64,000 nucleotides of DNA from Virgibacillus_N oceani_A (lineage in GTDB: Bacteria; Bacillota; Bacilli; Bacillales; Amphibacillaceae): the NCBI GenBank assembly GCA_041521345.1, contig JBGOHB010000006.1; one strand, 5' to 3'. Position 1 is the stretch's first letter. Each line of letters starts with the position of its first letter. Of the stretch, positions 52,665 to 61,258 are shown in pieces. The notes beneath the pieces were generated by a model that was not told where the DNA came from, did no database searches, and saw nothing but the letters and a program-made list of their open reading frames with translations. The position numbers and the translations under genes were made by a program.

Positions 52665-54425
52665 ATGTTTCAGGTTTTTAAGAAGCTTGACTGGTTTTTT
52701 AAATATTATTGGAAGAGGTATATATTTGCGATTATTGCCCTGATCGTGGCAAGTGCGATTGGTCTTATTCCTCCGCAAATTGTCGGGTTTACGATTGACC
52801 ATATTCAATTTAATACGCTGACGAGCCAGCTTTTAACAGCAATCATTATGGCTTTTCTTGCATTGACTATTGCTCATTATGCGATTTCTTTTTTATGGGA
52901 TTATACCCTGTTTGGCGGGGCGGCTATATTGGAAAGGTGGACCCGGAGCCGTTTGATGGATCATTTTCTCAGCATGACGCCAACTTTCTTTGGCAGATAC
53001 CGGACAGGGGATTTGATGGCAAGAAGCACAAATGACCTTAAGGCGATTAGTTTAACGGCGGGTTTTGGGGTGTTAACACTGGTTGACTCGAGTATTTTTA
53101 TGCTGATGATTGTGGCAATGATGGGTTTCACGATAAATTGGCAGCTCACCTTGGCGGCTCTCGTTCCGCTGCCGATCATGGCTGTAGTCATGCAGAAATA
53201 CGGTGCTGCAATCCATGCCCGTTTTACGAAAGCACAGGATGCTTTTGGAGAAATGAATAATGATGTATTGGAATCCATCCGCGGTGTACGCGTGATCAGG
53301 GCATTTGTACAGGAAGAACAGGACAGTGCACGTTTTCAAAAAATGACGGAGGATGTATATGAGAAAAATATGGCGGTGGCAAGAATAGATGCTTTATTTG
53401 AACCAACGATGAAAATTCTTGTCGGTTTGTCCTACACGATCGGATTGGGGTATGGTGCATTTTTGGTGTTTGAAAACCAATTAACATTGGGCGACCTCGT
53501 TACATTTAATGTATATTTGGGGATGCTGATCTGGCCGATGTTTGCTGTTGGCGAGCTGATTAATATACTTCAAAGGGGAAATGCTTCCTTGGATCGGGTG
53601 AATCATACGCTTGACTATGAAGCGGATATAAAAGATACGGAGCTGCCGAAACAAGTTTCCAATGTTTATTCAATCCTTTTTGACAGCATTTCTTTTTCCT
53701 ATCCAAATACGGAAAGAAAGCAATTAAAACAGTTTTCCCTAACCGTGAAACAAGGTGAAACCATTGGTGTGGTTGGAAAAACCGGGGCAGGAAAGACCAC
53801 CCTGTTTAAATTATTGCTCAGACAATTCCCGGATGTGATAGGGAAGATTTATATCTCCGGAGTGGATTTACTGGATATCAGCCTGGATGAACTCCGCTCA
53901 TGGATTGGCTATGTACCGCAGGATCAAATCATGTTTTCCAAAACAATCCGGGAAAATATCCAGTTCGGCAAACCTGGTGCCAGTGATGAGGAAATATACC
54001 GGGTTATGCAGCTTGCTCATTTTCTGGATGATATGAAACAGCTTCCGAACGGTCTGGACACTGAGGTGGGAGAAAGCGGTGTAACATTATCCGGTGGGCA
54101 AAAACAGCGGGTTGCGCTGGCAAGGGCATTTATTAAAAATCCGGAAATTCTTATTCTTGATGATTCCATGTCAGCAGTGGATGGCAAGACAGAGACAAGG
54201 ATATTGGATCACCTAAGGAAAGAACGTAAAAATAAAACGACTTTTATTGCAGCTCATCGCATGTCTGCAGTGAAGCATGCAGACCACATTATTGTACTCG
54301 AAGATGGAGAAATAATTGAAGAAGGAAACCATAAAGAGCTGATGTCTATAAACGGCTGGTATAAAGAGCAATATAACCAGCAGCAGAAGGGCAGCCAGAG
54401 GGCGGAGGTGAATAAGGATGAATAA
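52665..54425 (+). CDS. bmrC: Heterodimeric ABC multidrug exporter subunit (degenerate-site half)
   Basis: 586 residues, matching B. subtilis BmrC (YheI, 585). Six helices in residues 1-310, then an ATPase domain: Walker A GVVGKTGAGKTTLFKLL, Q loop GYVPQDQIMFSKTIRENI, signature TLSGGQKQRVALARAF and Walker B ILILDDSMSAVDGKTE. The catalytic glutamate is replaced by Asp500, as in the degenerate ATP site of BmrCD-type heterodimers. ATG 52665 behind GAAGGTGA is preferred to GTG 52656. Overlaps bmrD by 8 bp. Exports antibiotics and dyes as heterodimer with BmrD; the leader suggests induction by ribosome-targeting drugs. Confidence 0.92.
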   Translation: MFQVFKKLDWFFKYYWKRYIFAIIALIVASAIGLIPPQIVGFTIDHIQFNTLTSQLLTAIIMAFLALTIAHYAISFLWDYTLFGGAAILERWTRSRLMDHFLSMTPTFFGRYRTGDLMARSTNDLKAISLTAGFGVLTLVDSSIFMLMIVAMMGFTINWQLTLAALVPLPIMAVVMQKYGAAIHARFTKAQDAFGEMNNDVLESIRGVRVIRAFVQEEQDSARFQKMTEDVYEKNMAVARIDALFEPTMKILVGLSYTIGLGYGAFLVFENQLTLGDLVTFNVYLGMLIWPMFAVGELINILQRGNASLDRVNHTLDYEADIKDTELPKQVSNVYSILFDSISFSYPNTERKQLKQFSLTVKQGETIGVVGKTGAGKTTLFKLLLRQFPDVIGKIYISGVDLLDISLDELRSWIGYVPQDQIMFSKTIRENIQFGKPGASDEEIYRVMQLAHFLDDMKQLPNGLDTEVGESGVTLSGGQKQRVALARAFIKNPEILILDDSMSAVDGKTETRILDHLRKERKNKTTFIAAHRMSAVKHADHIIVLEDGEIIEEGNHKELMSINGWYKEQYNQQQKGSQRAEVNKDE

Positions 54426-56454
54426 ATCAACTGAAAGAAGGCTATTCGATTATGCTTTACACTATAAAAAAGGGATATTAATCGGATTTGTCTGTTTAAT
54501 TATCTCGGTTGCCTTCGAGCTGGCAGGCCCTCTGATTGCAAAAACAGTTATTGATGACCATATTGTCGGTGTAGAGGGTGCCTGGCATGAAGTAGCTGTA
54601 GATAAAGACAGATATACTGTTCTATATGAGGGCAATTTCTATAAAAGAGAGAGCAGGCTGGATGAGGGTGATGAAACAATTGGTGACCCTGTTACTGTTA
54701 TGCAGGTTGGCACCTCTTACTATTTTATTGATGAGCCGGTGCCATTAACGGGAAGCAGGGATGCAGAAGAGGATGGTACAGTAACGATCACTACGGCAGA
54801 AGAATCATTGACTTATGAAGGGGAGGAGCTATCTCTATTAGAAATCTATCCTTTCTTTCAGCCTGAACAGCGACCAATTTTGCTTTTATTAACCCTGTAT
54901 ATGGTATTGCTTTTATTATCTGGTTTCTTTCTGTATTTTGAGACATTTTTATTACAAAAGTCCTCGAATCAAATTGTTAAAAAAATGCGAAATGACTTAT
55001 TTCAGCATACCCAGCGCATACCAATGGATTATTTTGTGGATCAGCCGGCAGGAAAGATTGTTGCCAGAATTACGAATGATACCGAGGCGATCAGGGATCT
55101 TTATGAAAGGGTATTGTCCATTGTACTGGCAAGTATTGTATATATGGCAGGGATTTTTGTCGCACTGTTTATTTTGGATACGACACTTGCGCTGATGGCT
55201 TTGGGGCTCATACCGATTATTTTTGTATGGATGAGGGTGTATAAGTACTTTGGTTCCAAATATAATAAAGTAATTCGTTCTACCAACAGTGAAATAAATG
55301 CAAATATTAATGAGGCGATCCAGGGAATGCAAGTTATTCAGGCGTTTCAGCAGGAAGATAAAACAAAAGAGGAATTTGAGGTATTAAATACACGCCATTA
55401 TACATTTCAGAAAAAGCTGGTGAAATTAAGTGCAATTACCTCCTATAATCTAGTGACGGTTATCCGAAACCTTACGTTTGTAGCTTTTATCTGGTATTTC
55501 GGTTCCGGCTCATTTGAACCGGGTACAATAGTTTCTATCGGATTGCTTTATGCAGTTGTTGATTATCTAAACAGATTATTTGAACCGGTAACAGACATTA
55601 TTAACCAGCTTCCATTAATTGAACAGGCAAGGGCTGCGGGCAATCGAGTGTTTGAACTGCTGGATCATGATGGAGAAGATGTTGTAAATGAAAAGGTGAA
55701 AAGATTTCAGGGTGAAATTTTGTTTGACAATGTAACATTCGCTTATGAGGAACCGGACTACGTGCTGAATAACATTTCGTTTCAAATTAAACCCGGTCAA
55801 ACTGCTGCGTTTGCCGGGCATACGGGTTCGGGGAAAAGTTCGATTATGAATCTGTTATTCCGTTTTTACGACCCGCAGAAAGGGAAAATCACGATTGATG
55901 GCTGTTCCACAAAGGAATGGTCCAGACAGCAGGTCCGAAGTCACATGGGAATTGTTTTACAGGACCCATTTCTGTTTTCGGGGACCATTGTATCCAATGT
56001 AACCATGAATGACCCTGCCATTACGAGAGAGCGAGCCATTGAGTCTTTGAAAGCAGTCGGCGCAGACCGGTTTATTGAAAAACTGCCGAATAAGTACGAT
56101 GCGGCAGTAACAGAGGGCGGCAGCACGTTTTCCCTCGGAGAAAGACAATTAATCTCGTTTGCAAGGGCACTCGCATTTGATCCGGCCATTTTAATTTTAG
56201 ATGAGGCAACTGCTAATATTGATACGGAAACAGAAGTCGTGATTCAGCAGGCACTTGAAGTATTAAAGAAGGACAGAACGACGCTGGTGATTGCACATCG
56301 TCTATCAACTATACAGCAAGCTGATATTATTTTTGTACTGGAACGTGGTATGATAAAAGAACAGGGAAATCACGAAACATTGTTGCGTGATAAGGGTCTC
56401 TATTATCAAATGTATCAGATGCAGCAGGGCAGATTAGGTCAAGCCGCTGTATAA
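54418..56454 (+). CDS. bmrD: Heterodimeric ABC multidrug exporter subunit (catalytic half)
   Basis: 678 residues (B. subtilis BmrD 673). Between helices 1 and 2, residues about 41-155, lies a polar acidic insert (DKDRYTVLYEGNFYKRES; TVTITTAEESLTYEGEEL), the extracellular domain seen in BmrD. ATPase domain: Walker A FAGHTGSGKSSIMNLLF, degenerate signature FSLGERQLISFARAL, canonical Walker B LILDEATANIDTETE with Glu596 and switch LVIAHRLSTIQQAD. With BmrC this gives one degenerate and one working ATP site. GGAGGTG precedes the ATG inside bmrC. Confidence 0.94.
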   Translation: MNKSTERRLFDYALHYKKGILIGFVCLIISVAFELAGPLIAKTVIDDHIVGVEGAWHEVAVDKDRYTVLYEGNFYKRESRLDEGDETIGDPVTVMQVGTSYYFIDEPVPLTGSRDAEEDGTVTITTAEESLTYEGEELSLLEIYPFFQPEQRPILLLLTLYMVLLLLSGFFLYFETFLLQKSSNQIVKKMRNDLFQHTQRIPMDYFVDQPAGKIVARITNDTEAIRDLYERVLSIVLASIVYMAGIFVALFILDTTLALMALGLIPIIFVWMRVYKYFGSKYNKVIRSTNSEINANINEAIQGMQVIQAFQQEDKTKEEFEVLNTRHYTFQKKLVKLSAITSYNLVTVIRNLTFVAFIWYFGSGSFEPGTIVSIGLLYAVVDYLNRLFEPVTDIINQLPLIEQARAAGNRVFELLDHDGEDVVNEKVKRFQGEILFDNVTFAYEEPDYVLNNISFQIKPGQTAAFAGHTGSGKSSIMNLLFRFYDPQKGKITIDGCSTKEWSRQQVRSHMGIVLQDPFLFSGTIVSNVTMNDPAITRERAIESLKAVGADRFIEKLPNKYDAAVTEGGSTFSLGERQLISFARALAFDPAILILDEATANIDTETEVVIQQALEVLKKDRTTLVIAHRLSTIQQADIIFVLERGMIKEQGNHETLLRDKGLYYQMYQMQQGRLGQAAV

Positions 56455-56476
56455 TCGCTAAAGGCCGGGTGACCGT

Positions 56477-57292
56477 ATGCAAAATGATGATCGAAAAGAC
56501 CATGATATTATAGATGAGGATTTGTACGAGGAATTTGATGATGAAGAGCTTTATGAGCTTGTAGAAGAAGAGCGAAAAAAAGCACTGGAAAGGGCAAGGC
56601 GGGAAAAAGACGAGCAAAAGCCAAAGCGTCCCTTTCCCAAATGGGTGTTTTGGCTGATTGCGATTGCGATGGTGTTTAATGTTTTTGCGCTGGTACCACA
56701 GACGTTTTCCATTCCTGCCATTGATTTCCTGCAGACTTCTGCAAGGCTTTCCGGCCAGTATGATATCCAAACATATAAGGAATCGGTTGTTGTCGTGGAA
56801 ACCATGGACTCCAGGGGAACAGGGTTTTCTATTTCTGAAGATGGAACAATCATGACAAATCATCATGTTATTGAAGGGGAGGAAGAGATAACGGTTGCTT
56901 TTCCGGAAATTGGGTTGTTTAGTGCAGAAGTGACCAAGCTATATCCCGACATTGATTTGGCTATTTTGGAAGTGGACGGGGAAGATTTGCCATACTTAAC
57001 GCTGGCGGACGAAACGGAATTTGAGGAAAACGAAGAAATTTATTTTATCGGAAATCCATTGATGTTTAATGGAATTGCCAATGAAGGTACAATTTCTGGT
57101 TATACACACTTGAGCAGCTGGGACGAGCCCGTGCTTATGCTGGAAGCCCCAGTATACCGAGGGAATAGCGGCAGTCCGGTGATTAATCATGACGGGGAAG
57201 TGATTGGGGTTGTTTTTGCTACATTAAACCATGATATTGAAGGTAGAGTAGGTCTGTTTGTTCCGATTGATTATTACTACGAACGGAGATAA
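56477..57292 (+). CDS. Membrane-anchored trypsin-like serine protease (HtrA-like, no PDZ domain)
   Basis: 271 residues: an acidic/charged cytoplasmic N-terminus (residues 1-55), one membrane helix (KWVFWLIAIAMVFNVFALV) and an extracellular protease domain. Catalytic triad: His in MTNHHVIEGEEE, Asp in LYPDIDLAILEVD, Ser in PVYRGNSGSPVINHDG. DegP/HtrA proteins have PDZ domains after the protease; here the chain ends right after the last protease strand. Probably surface protein quality control or signalling. 22 bp after bmrD, so possibly read from the same transcript; no terminator lies between them. Confidence 0.88.
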   Translation: MQNDDRKDHDIIDEDLYEEFDDEELYELVEEERKKALERARREKDEQKPKRPFPKWVFWLIAIAMVFNVFALVPQTFSIPAIDFLQTSARLSGQYDIQTYKESVVVVETMDSRGTGFSISEDGTIMTNHHVIEGEEEITVAFPEIGLFSAEVTKLYPDIDLAILEVDGEDLPYLTLADETEFEENEEIYFIGNPLMFNGIANEGTISGYTHLSSWDEPVLMLEAPVYRGNSGSPVINHDGEVIGVVFATLNHDIEGRVGLFVPIDYYYERR

Positions 57293-57307
57293 TCTATTGC
57301 TGTCTTC

Positions 57308-57333
57308 GTTTACAGCAGAAAATCATAGGGTAT
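57308..57333 (+). promoter_or_regulatory. Sigma-B-type promoter of the PRC-barrel gene
   Basis: GTTTAC at 57308-57313 and GGGTAT at 57328-57333 with a 14-bp spacer fit the SigB consensus (GTTTAA, 12-15 bp, GGGTAT) with one mismatch, 36 bp upstream of the ATG. Confidence 0.7.
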
Positions 57334-57369
57334 GTATATTATATAAACTGCTAAAAGGAGGCGGTAAAT

Positions 57370-58086
57370 ATGTATGCATTCACTTCTGATTTAAAAACAT
57401 ATAATATTGAAGCGACAGATGGAGAGATGGGAAAGGTCCAGGATTTGTATTTTGATGATCATAAATGGGCCATACGTTATGCGATCGTGGACACGAGAAA
57501 GTGGCTTCCGGGAAGAAGGGTTCTTTTATCACCGGAATCATTTAAAGAAATAGAGAATCAAGAGAAAATACTGCATGTAGGGTATGATAAGGAGACAGTG
57601 AGAAACAGTCCTTCTGTACCTGAAAACAAAGCATTTACAAGAGATACGGAAAACACCTTAATCGGTTATTATGGCTGGAGCAGATACTGGATGGGCAGCA
57701 TGCTTTGGGGTCCGGAAGACCGGCCGCTGGCTACATTTAACGTCCAGCCGCAACCAAGGCAGGTTAATGAGGAAGACGCAGTACCGTATGAAGAGAGACA
57801 ATCAGAACTTCGCAGTGAAGATGAGTTAATTGACTGCCGTGTTCATGCGGATGATGGAAAACTCGGTCAGATTAAAGACATCATTTTTGATACCGACTAT
57901 TGGAAACTGAGGTATATCGTGATCCAAAACAGTGAAAATTTCACGGAAGATGAGTATATACTATGCCCTGCGGAGGATATTGAATCCGTTGATTGGAACG
58001 GACGGGATGTTTACGTAAAAGGCGGAACCATTAAATTTAAAGAGAAACTTTATTACTCTGCAGATGACATTTTAAAAAGTGTTTAA
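57370..58086 (+). CDS. Double PRC-barrel domain protein, general-stress type
   Basis: 238 residues, soluble, with two PRC-barrel domains: residues 1-75 (DLKTYNIEATDGEMGKVQDL; WAIRYAIVDTRKWLPGRRVL) and 150-225 (DELIDCRVHADDGKLGQIKD; WKLRYIVIQNSENFTEDEYI), joined by an aromatic linker (GYYGWSRYWMGSMLWG). Tandem PRC-barrel proteins of this kind are widespread in bacteria, often stress-induced, with unknown mechanism. AAAAGGAGGCGG precedes the ATG and a SigB-like promoter lies upstream, so general-stress expression is inferred. Confidence 0.88.
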   Translation: MYAFTSDLKTYNIEATDGEMGKVQDLYFDDHKWAIRYAIVDTRKWLPGRRVLLSPESFKEIENQEKILHVGYDKETVRNSPSVPENKAFTRDTENTLIGYYGWSRYWMGSMLWGPEDRPLATFNVQPQPRQVNEEDAVPYEERQSELRSEDELIDCRVHADDGKLGQIKDIIFDTDYWKLRYIVIQNSENFTEDEYILCPAEDIESVDWNGRDVYVKGGTIKFKEKLYYSADDILKSV

Positions 58087-58093
58087 ATAGGAA

Positions 58094-58131
58094 AGAGGCT
58101 GTTCTATTTGATTATAGGACGGTCTTTTTTG
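58094..58131 (+). terminator. Terminator of the PRC-barrel gene
   Basis: AGAGGCTGTTCTAT and ATAGGACGGTCTTT pair with several G-U pairs around a 7-base loop and end in six T. Confidence 0.8.
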
Positions 58132-58489
58132 TTTGATGAGTGGGTATGATGCCTTTACATTGAATTCTAGTCTTTTATCGCTGCACTGAGTCCCAACATT
58201 TGAATAATCTATCTCTGAAAGCTGAAAGAGCCAAGATAAATAGCCTCTGAATCATATTTGCATGCATCCATCTATTTATAACGAAAAAGAACAAAATCTT
58301 AGTTAACTCAATTATATTTCAAGTTTCACTCATCAAGTAAATATATTTTAAACAGATTGTTATCCGAATGTGATGGTATTACCGGCCATTGTAGGTTAAG
58401 ATAAATCAAAGCTGACAAGCTTGTATAAAAAACTTTTCAGGTTTAACAAGCTTATCTGCATAAAAACAGAGAAAAAATTGAAGATAGCC
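58132..58489. other. Intergenic region upstream of sigI
   Basis: No gene seen. I looked for a SigI-type autoregulatory promoter (ACCCCC...CGAA) and saw no convincing match; other promoter candidates are weak. Confidence 0.35.
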
Positions 58490-58502
58490 GGAGGTGATTC
58501 CC

Positions 58503-59234
58503 TTGGTGGTAAGCGAACCTTTAAGAAGTATTTCATTGGAGGAAATGATTATATCGGCACAGCAAGGTGATGGATCTATTCAAAACTTTCTGCTGCATTC
58601 CTATCAGCCATTTATCGCCACCTGTGTTTCTGAAGTGTGCAAACGATTTATAGACCCAAAAAAAGATGATGAATTCAGTATCGGATTGTGGGCATTTAAT
58701 GAAGCAATTTTATCCTATACCCCTGATCGGGGATGTTCCTTTCTATCTTTTGCTAAGCTTGTAGTTAAGCGCAAAGTCATTGACTATATCCGTTATATTA
58801 AGCGAAAACAGCCTTTTTTTTCACTGGATGAAACCTATGATGCGGAAAAAATGGAAAATCCAAGAGAAATAACAGCTGTGAAAAATAGATATATGCAAGA
58901 GCAAGACTGGATAAAACTTAAAGAAGAGCTTATGGAATATAAAGAAAAGCTGGGTATGTATAAGCTGTCACTGAAAGAGCTGACAAAAATAGCACCTAAA
59001 CACCGGGATGCTCGAGAATCGGCAGTTCATACTGCGAGGATCCTTTATCAAGATAGCACTTTGCGTACATATGTATACCGAAAGAAAAAGCTGCCGATCA
59101 AAGAGTTATTGAAAAAAGTGGACGTGAGTAAAAAAACATTGGAACGAAATAGGAAATTTATTCTGGCCGTTTTTGTTGTTTTCGATGAAGATTATATTTA
59201 TATAAATGATTATTTAAAAAGAATAGGAAAATAA
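58503..59234 (+). CDS. sigI: RNA polymerase sigma factor SigI
   Basis: Alternative sigma factor for heat and cell-envelope stress. About 243 residues; N-terminal sigma-70 region 2 (ISAQQGDGSIQNFLLHSYQP; DDEFSIGLWAFNEAILSYTP; CSFLSFAKLVVKRKVIDYIR) and the SigI-specific C-terminal domain (PIKELLKKVDVSKKTLERNR; FVVFDEDYIYINDYL). The ORF opens at GTG 58494, but that GTG is within the ribosome site GGAGGTGA; TTG 58503 (or GTG 58506) is correctly spaced. Usually followed by rsgI, its membrane anti-sigma partner; here the next gene is on the other strand, so it is an orphan. Confidence 0.88.
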   Translation: MVVSEPLRSISLEEMIISAQQGDGSIQNFLLHSYQPFIATCVSEVCKRFIDPKKDDEFSIGLWAFNEAILSYTPDRGCSFLSFAKLVVKRKVIDYIRYIKRKQPFFSLDETYDAEKMENPREITAVKNRYMQEQDWIKLKEELMEYKEKLGMYKLSLKELTKIAPKHRDARESAVHTARILYQDSTLRTYVYRKKKLPIKELLKKVDVSKKTLERNRKFILAVFVVFDEDYIYINDYLKRIGK

Positions 59235-59242
59235 CTGGTAAT

Positions 59243-59274
59243 CAGAAAGGAAAGGGATGCTCCTTTCCTTTCTG
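59243..59274. terminator. Bidirectional terminator between sigI and yhdB
   Basis: CAGAAAGGAAAGG and CCTTTCCTTTCTG form a perfect 13-bp stem with a 6-base loop between convergent genes. Confidence 0.88.
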
Positions 59275-59301
59275 TGATGGAAATGGCAGAGAGTAGTGTT
59301 T

Positions 59302-59538
59302 TTAAACCTTCATCACCATGCTTGGGTCCTGTTTCATTGCATGGTCTAAATAAAAAAGAAGGCTATCGTGGGAATCAATGATTGTGCTTTGATCCAGCGA
59401 GTAGTGATAAGCGTTCAGGAAGTACTGGATTTTTTTTGAAAGCAAATCGTCATTTGTGCGTACCATTAATACGAGTAAATCATCCCATTGCCCCCAAAGT
59501 GTATAATACAATGCTTTATCGTAGTCAGGTATATCCAT
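59302..59538 (-). CDS. yhdB: YhdB-like protein, 78 aa
   Basis: Small soluble Bacillaceae protein. MDIPDYDKALYYTLWGQWD, LLVLMVRTNDDLLSKKIQYF and LNAYHYSLDQS match the YhdB family as remembered from B. subtilis; function unknown. AAGGAGGGG precedes the ATG, and the gene converges on sigI. Confidence 0.8.
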   Translation of the reverse strand: MDIPDYDKALYYTLWGQWDDLLVLMVRTNDDLLSKKIQYFLNAYHYSLDQSTIIDSHDSLLFYLDHAMKQDPSMVMKV

Positions 59539-59650
59539 ATTTCCCCTCCTTAAAAAGAATAAGGGTCATTACCTATTGTATCCCTAAGTTATATATATTG
59601 TCGTAAACAAATATGGTGTTATTACCATAAAAAGGATTTTGTTTCTCTTA

Positions 59651-59680
59651 AGAATAATTATAAAGCACGGTTGCATACTA
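59651..59680 (+). promoter_or_regulatory. Forespore (SigG/SigF-type) promoter of the YhcN-like gene
   Basis: AGAATA at 59651-59656 and CATACTA at 59674-59680, 17 bp apart, resemble the SigG consensus (TGAATA, 17-18 bp, CATACTA), about 28 bp upstream of the ATG. Confidence 0.6.
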
Positions 59681-59707
59681 AAACCAAACTCGTAAGGAGG
59701 GTAAAAA

Positions 59708-60418
59708 ATGAAATGGAAACTTTTTAGTGTGTTATCTGTGCTTGTCCTTGCACTTGCGGGATGTGCAATGGATGGAAATAATCAAGATGGTACAATGGGT
59801 GATAATGGGGATAACAACAATGTAGAGCAGACTCGTATCAATGATACAAACGATGGAATGAATGATACGCGGGATTACGGCATGAGAAGAACTTCAGAGC
59901 GTGAGCAAGAACGTGATGATACCAATCGTAACAACAACAACAATTACGAGGTTGCAGATGAAGCAGCAGACAAGATAACCGAACAGGTGGATGAGATTGA
60001 TCGTGCTTATGTGCTTACGACGGAAAATAATGCATATGTAGCTGCCGGACTTGACGTTGATCGTTCAGACAGAAATGATCGTGATGGCCAAGGTGCGGAA
60101 AATAATCAAAACCGTCATACCAATGATGGAAATGATCAGGACGCACAAAACAAAACAGAAAATCTAAGCCGTAACAATCCTAATAATGAAAATAACGATC
60201 GTTTTGATGATCAGCTATCCGATGATGTAAAGGAAGAAATATCAGAAGTTGTACAGTCTGTTGACAGTGACATCGACAATGTATATGTTACAACAAACCC
60301 AGACTTTTTCGATTTAACGAATAACTATGCAGATGATATAAATAATGGAGAGCCTGTTGAAGGTTTCTTTGACCAAATTGGAAATGCGATTGAGCGTTTA
60401 TTCCCGCAGAACAGATAA
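59708..60418 (+). CDS. YhcN/YlaJ-family sporulation lipoprotein
   Basis: 236 residues. Lipoprotein signal MKWKLFSVLSVLVLALAGC with Cys19; then an Asn/Asp-rich low-complexity stretch (residues 23-80), a first half-domain (ADKITEQVDEIDRAYVLTTE), a second Asn/Asp/Gln-rich stretch (residues 120-165) and the C-terminal half (KEEISEVVQSVDSDIDNVYV). The split-domain pattern fits the YhcN/YlaJ family, inner-membrane lipoproteins of the spore. AAGGAGG and a forespore-type promoter support a role in spores. The Asn-rich inserts are larger than I recall for B. subtilis YhcN. Confidence 0.85.
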   Translation: MKWKLFSVLSVLVLALAGCAMDGNNQDGTMGDNGDNNNVEQTRINDTNDGMNDTRDYGMRRTSEREQERDDTNRNNNNNYEVADEAADKITEQVDEIDRAYVLTTENNAYVAAGLDVDRSDRNDRDGQGAENNQNRHTNDGNDQDAQNKTENLSRNNPNNENNDRFDDQLSDDVKEEISEVVQSVDSDIDNVYVTTNPDFFDLTNNYADDINNGEPVEGFFDQIGNAIERLFPQNR

Positions 60419-60434
60419 TACCTTAAATGCTTTT

Positions 60435-60500
60435 TGGGTCAGACTCCCATCGCTTAACGTTTCAACGTTATAGTGTAGGCGGGAGTTTGACCCATTTTAT
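60435..60500 (+). terminator. Long hairpin terminator after the YhcN-like gene
   Basis: TGGGTCAGACTCCC and GGGAGTTTGACCCA form a 14-bp stem with one mismatch, enclosing a second small stem AACGTT...AACGTT, followed by TTTTATTT. Could also be a dispersed palindromic repeat. Confidence 0.78.
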
Positions 60501-60516
60501 TTCCTTTCATAAATAA

Positions 60517-60545
60517 GTAACATATAGTATGCTTATACATATAAT
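60517..60545 (+). promoter_or_regulatory. Candidate promoter of the yrrT-luxS-mccAB operon
   Basis: GTAACA at 60517-60522 (4 of 6) and TATAAT at 60540-60545, 17 bp apart. No S-box or T-box leader fits in the 55 bp left before the gene; CymR control, known for this operon in B. subtilis, would need an upstream site that I could not confirm. Confidence 0.5.
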
Positions 60546-60602
60546 TCATACTATCCATAGTTATTTACTGTGATTAAATAAATAAGAGTGGGGTTGAATG
60601 AA

Positions 60603-61244
60603 ATGGGCAGGGAATTTCTTCATATTTTCGATGGATGGGCAGATACGTATGATGCTAGTGTGACAGGCCATGATGCACAGTATGCCAAAGTATTTGAAAA
60701 CTATGATGGGATATTAAAAGCGGTAGTGGAACATGCCAATCCCGGTACTATTCTCGAATTTGGGGTCGGAACCGGTAACCTAACGGAAAAATTGCTGGAA
60801 GCAGATAATCATGTTATCGGAATTGAACCTTCCGATGCGATGCGGGAAATGGCGAAAGAAAAACTTCCTGCACTTCATTTATATACAGGAGATTTCATTG
60901 ATTATCCAAAGGTGGAAACACCGGTGAACACCATTGTAAGTACATTTGCATTCCATCATTTAACAGATTCCGAAAAAGAAATTGCCATTAAACAGTTTGC
61001 GAAACAACTGACGCAAAATGGAAAAGTGGTTTTTGGTGATACGATGTTTACATCTGATATACACAGAATGTCTGTGATCAAGGAAGCGAAAGACAATGGT
61101 TATTTTGAATTAGCAGCGGATTTGGACCGGGAATATTACCCGACGATTGAACTATTGCGAAACATTTTTACTTTACATGGATTTGAGGTAACATTTAGGC
61201 AGATGAATGATTTTGCCTGGCTTGTAGTGGCAACTAAAAAATAA
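60603..61244 (+). CDS. yrrT: SAM-dependent methyltransferase YrrT-like
   Basis: 213-residue class I methyltransferase. SAM site LEFGVGTGNLTEKLLEADNH (motif I), GIEPSDAMREMAKEKLP (motif II region) and VSTFAFHHLTDSEKEIA (post-motif). In B. subtilis YrrT heads the operon for methionine-to-cysteine conversion; its substrate is unproven. ATG 60603 (MGREFLHIFDGWADTYD, the typical YrrT start) is chosen over GTG 60588. First gene of a four-gene operon. Confidence 0.9.
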   Translation: MGREFLHIFDGWADTYDASVTGHDAQYAKVFENYDGILKAVVEHANPGTILEFGVGTGNLTEKLLEADNHVIGIEPSDAMREMAKEKLPALHLYTGDFIDYPKVETPVNTIVSTFAFHHLTDSEKEIAIKQFAKQLTQNGKVVFGDTMFTSDIHRMSVIKEAKDNGYFELAADLDREYYPTIELLRNIFTLHGFEVTFRQMNDFAWLVVATKK

Positions 61245-61258
61245 AGGAGAGGTTACGA

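Noticed and set aside
59382..59606. 74-aa plus-strand ORF opposite yhdB
   Set aside because: Antisense to the conserved YhdB-like gene, which has a strong ribosome site.
60517..60602. S-box or T-box leader before yrrT
   Set aside because: Too little space between the promoter and the gene, and no conserved leader elements seen.
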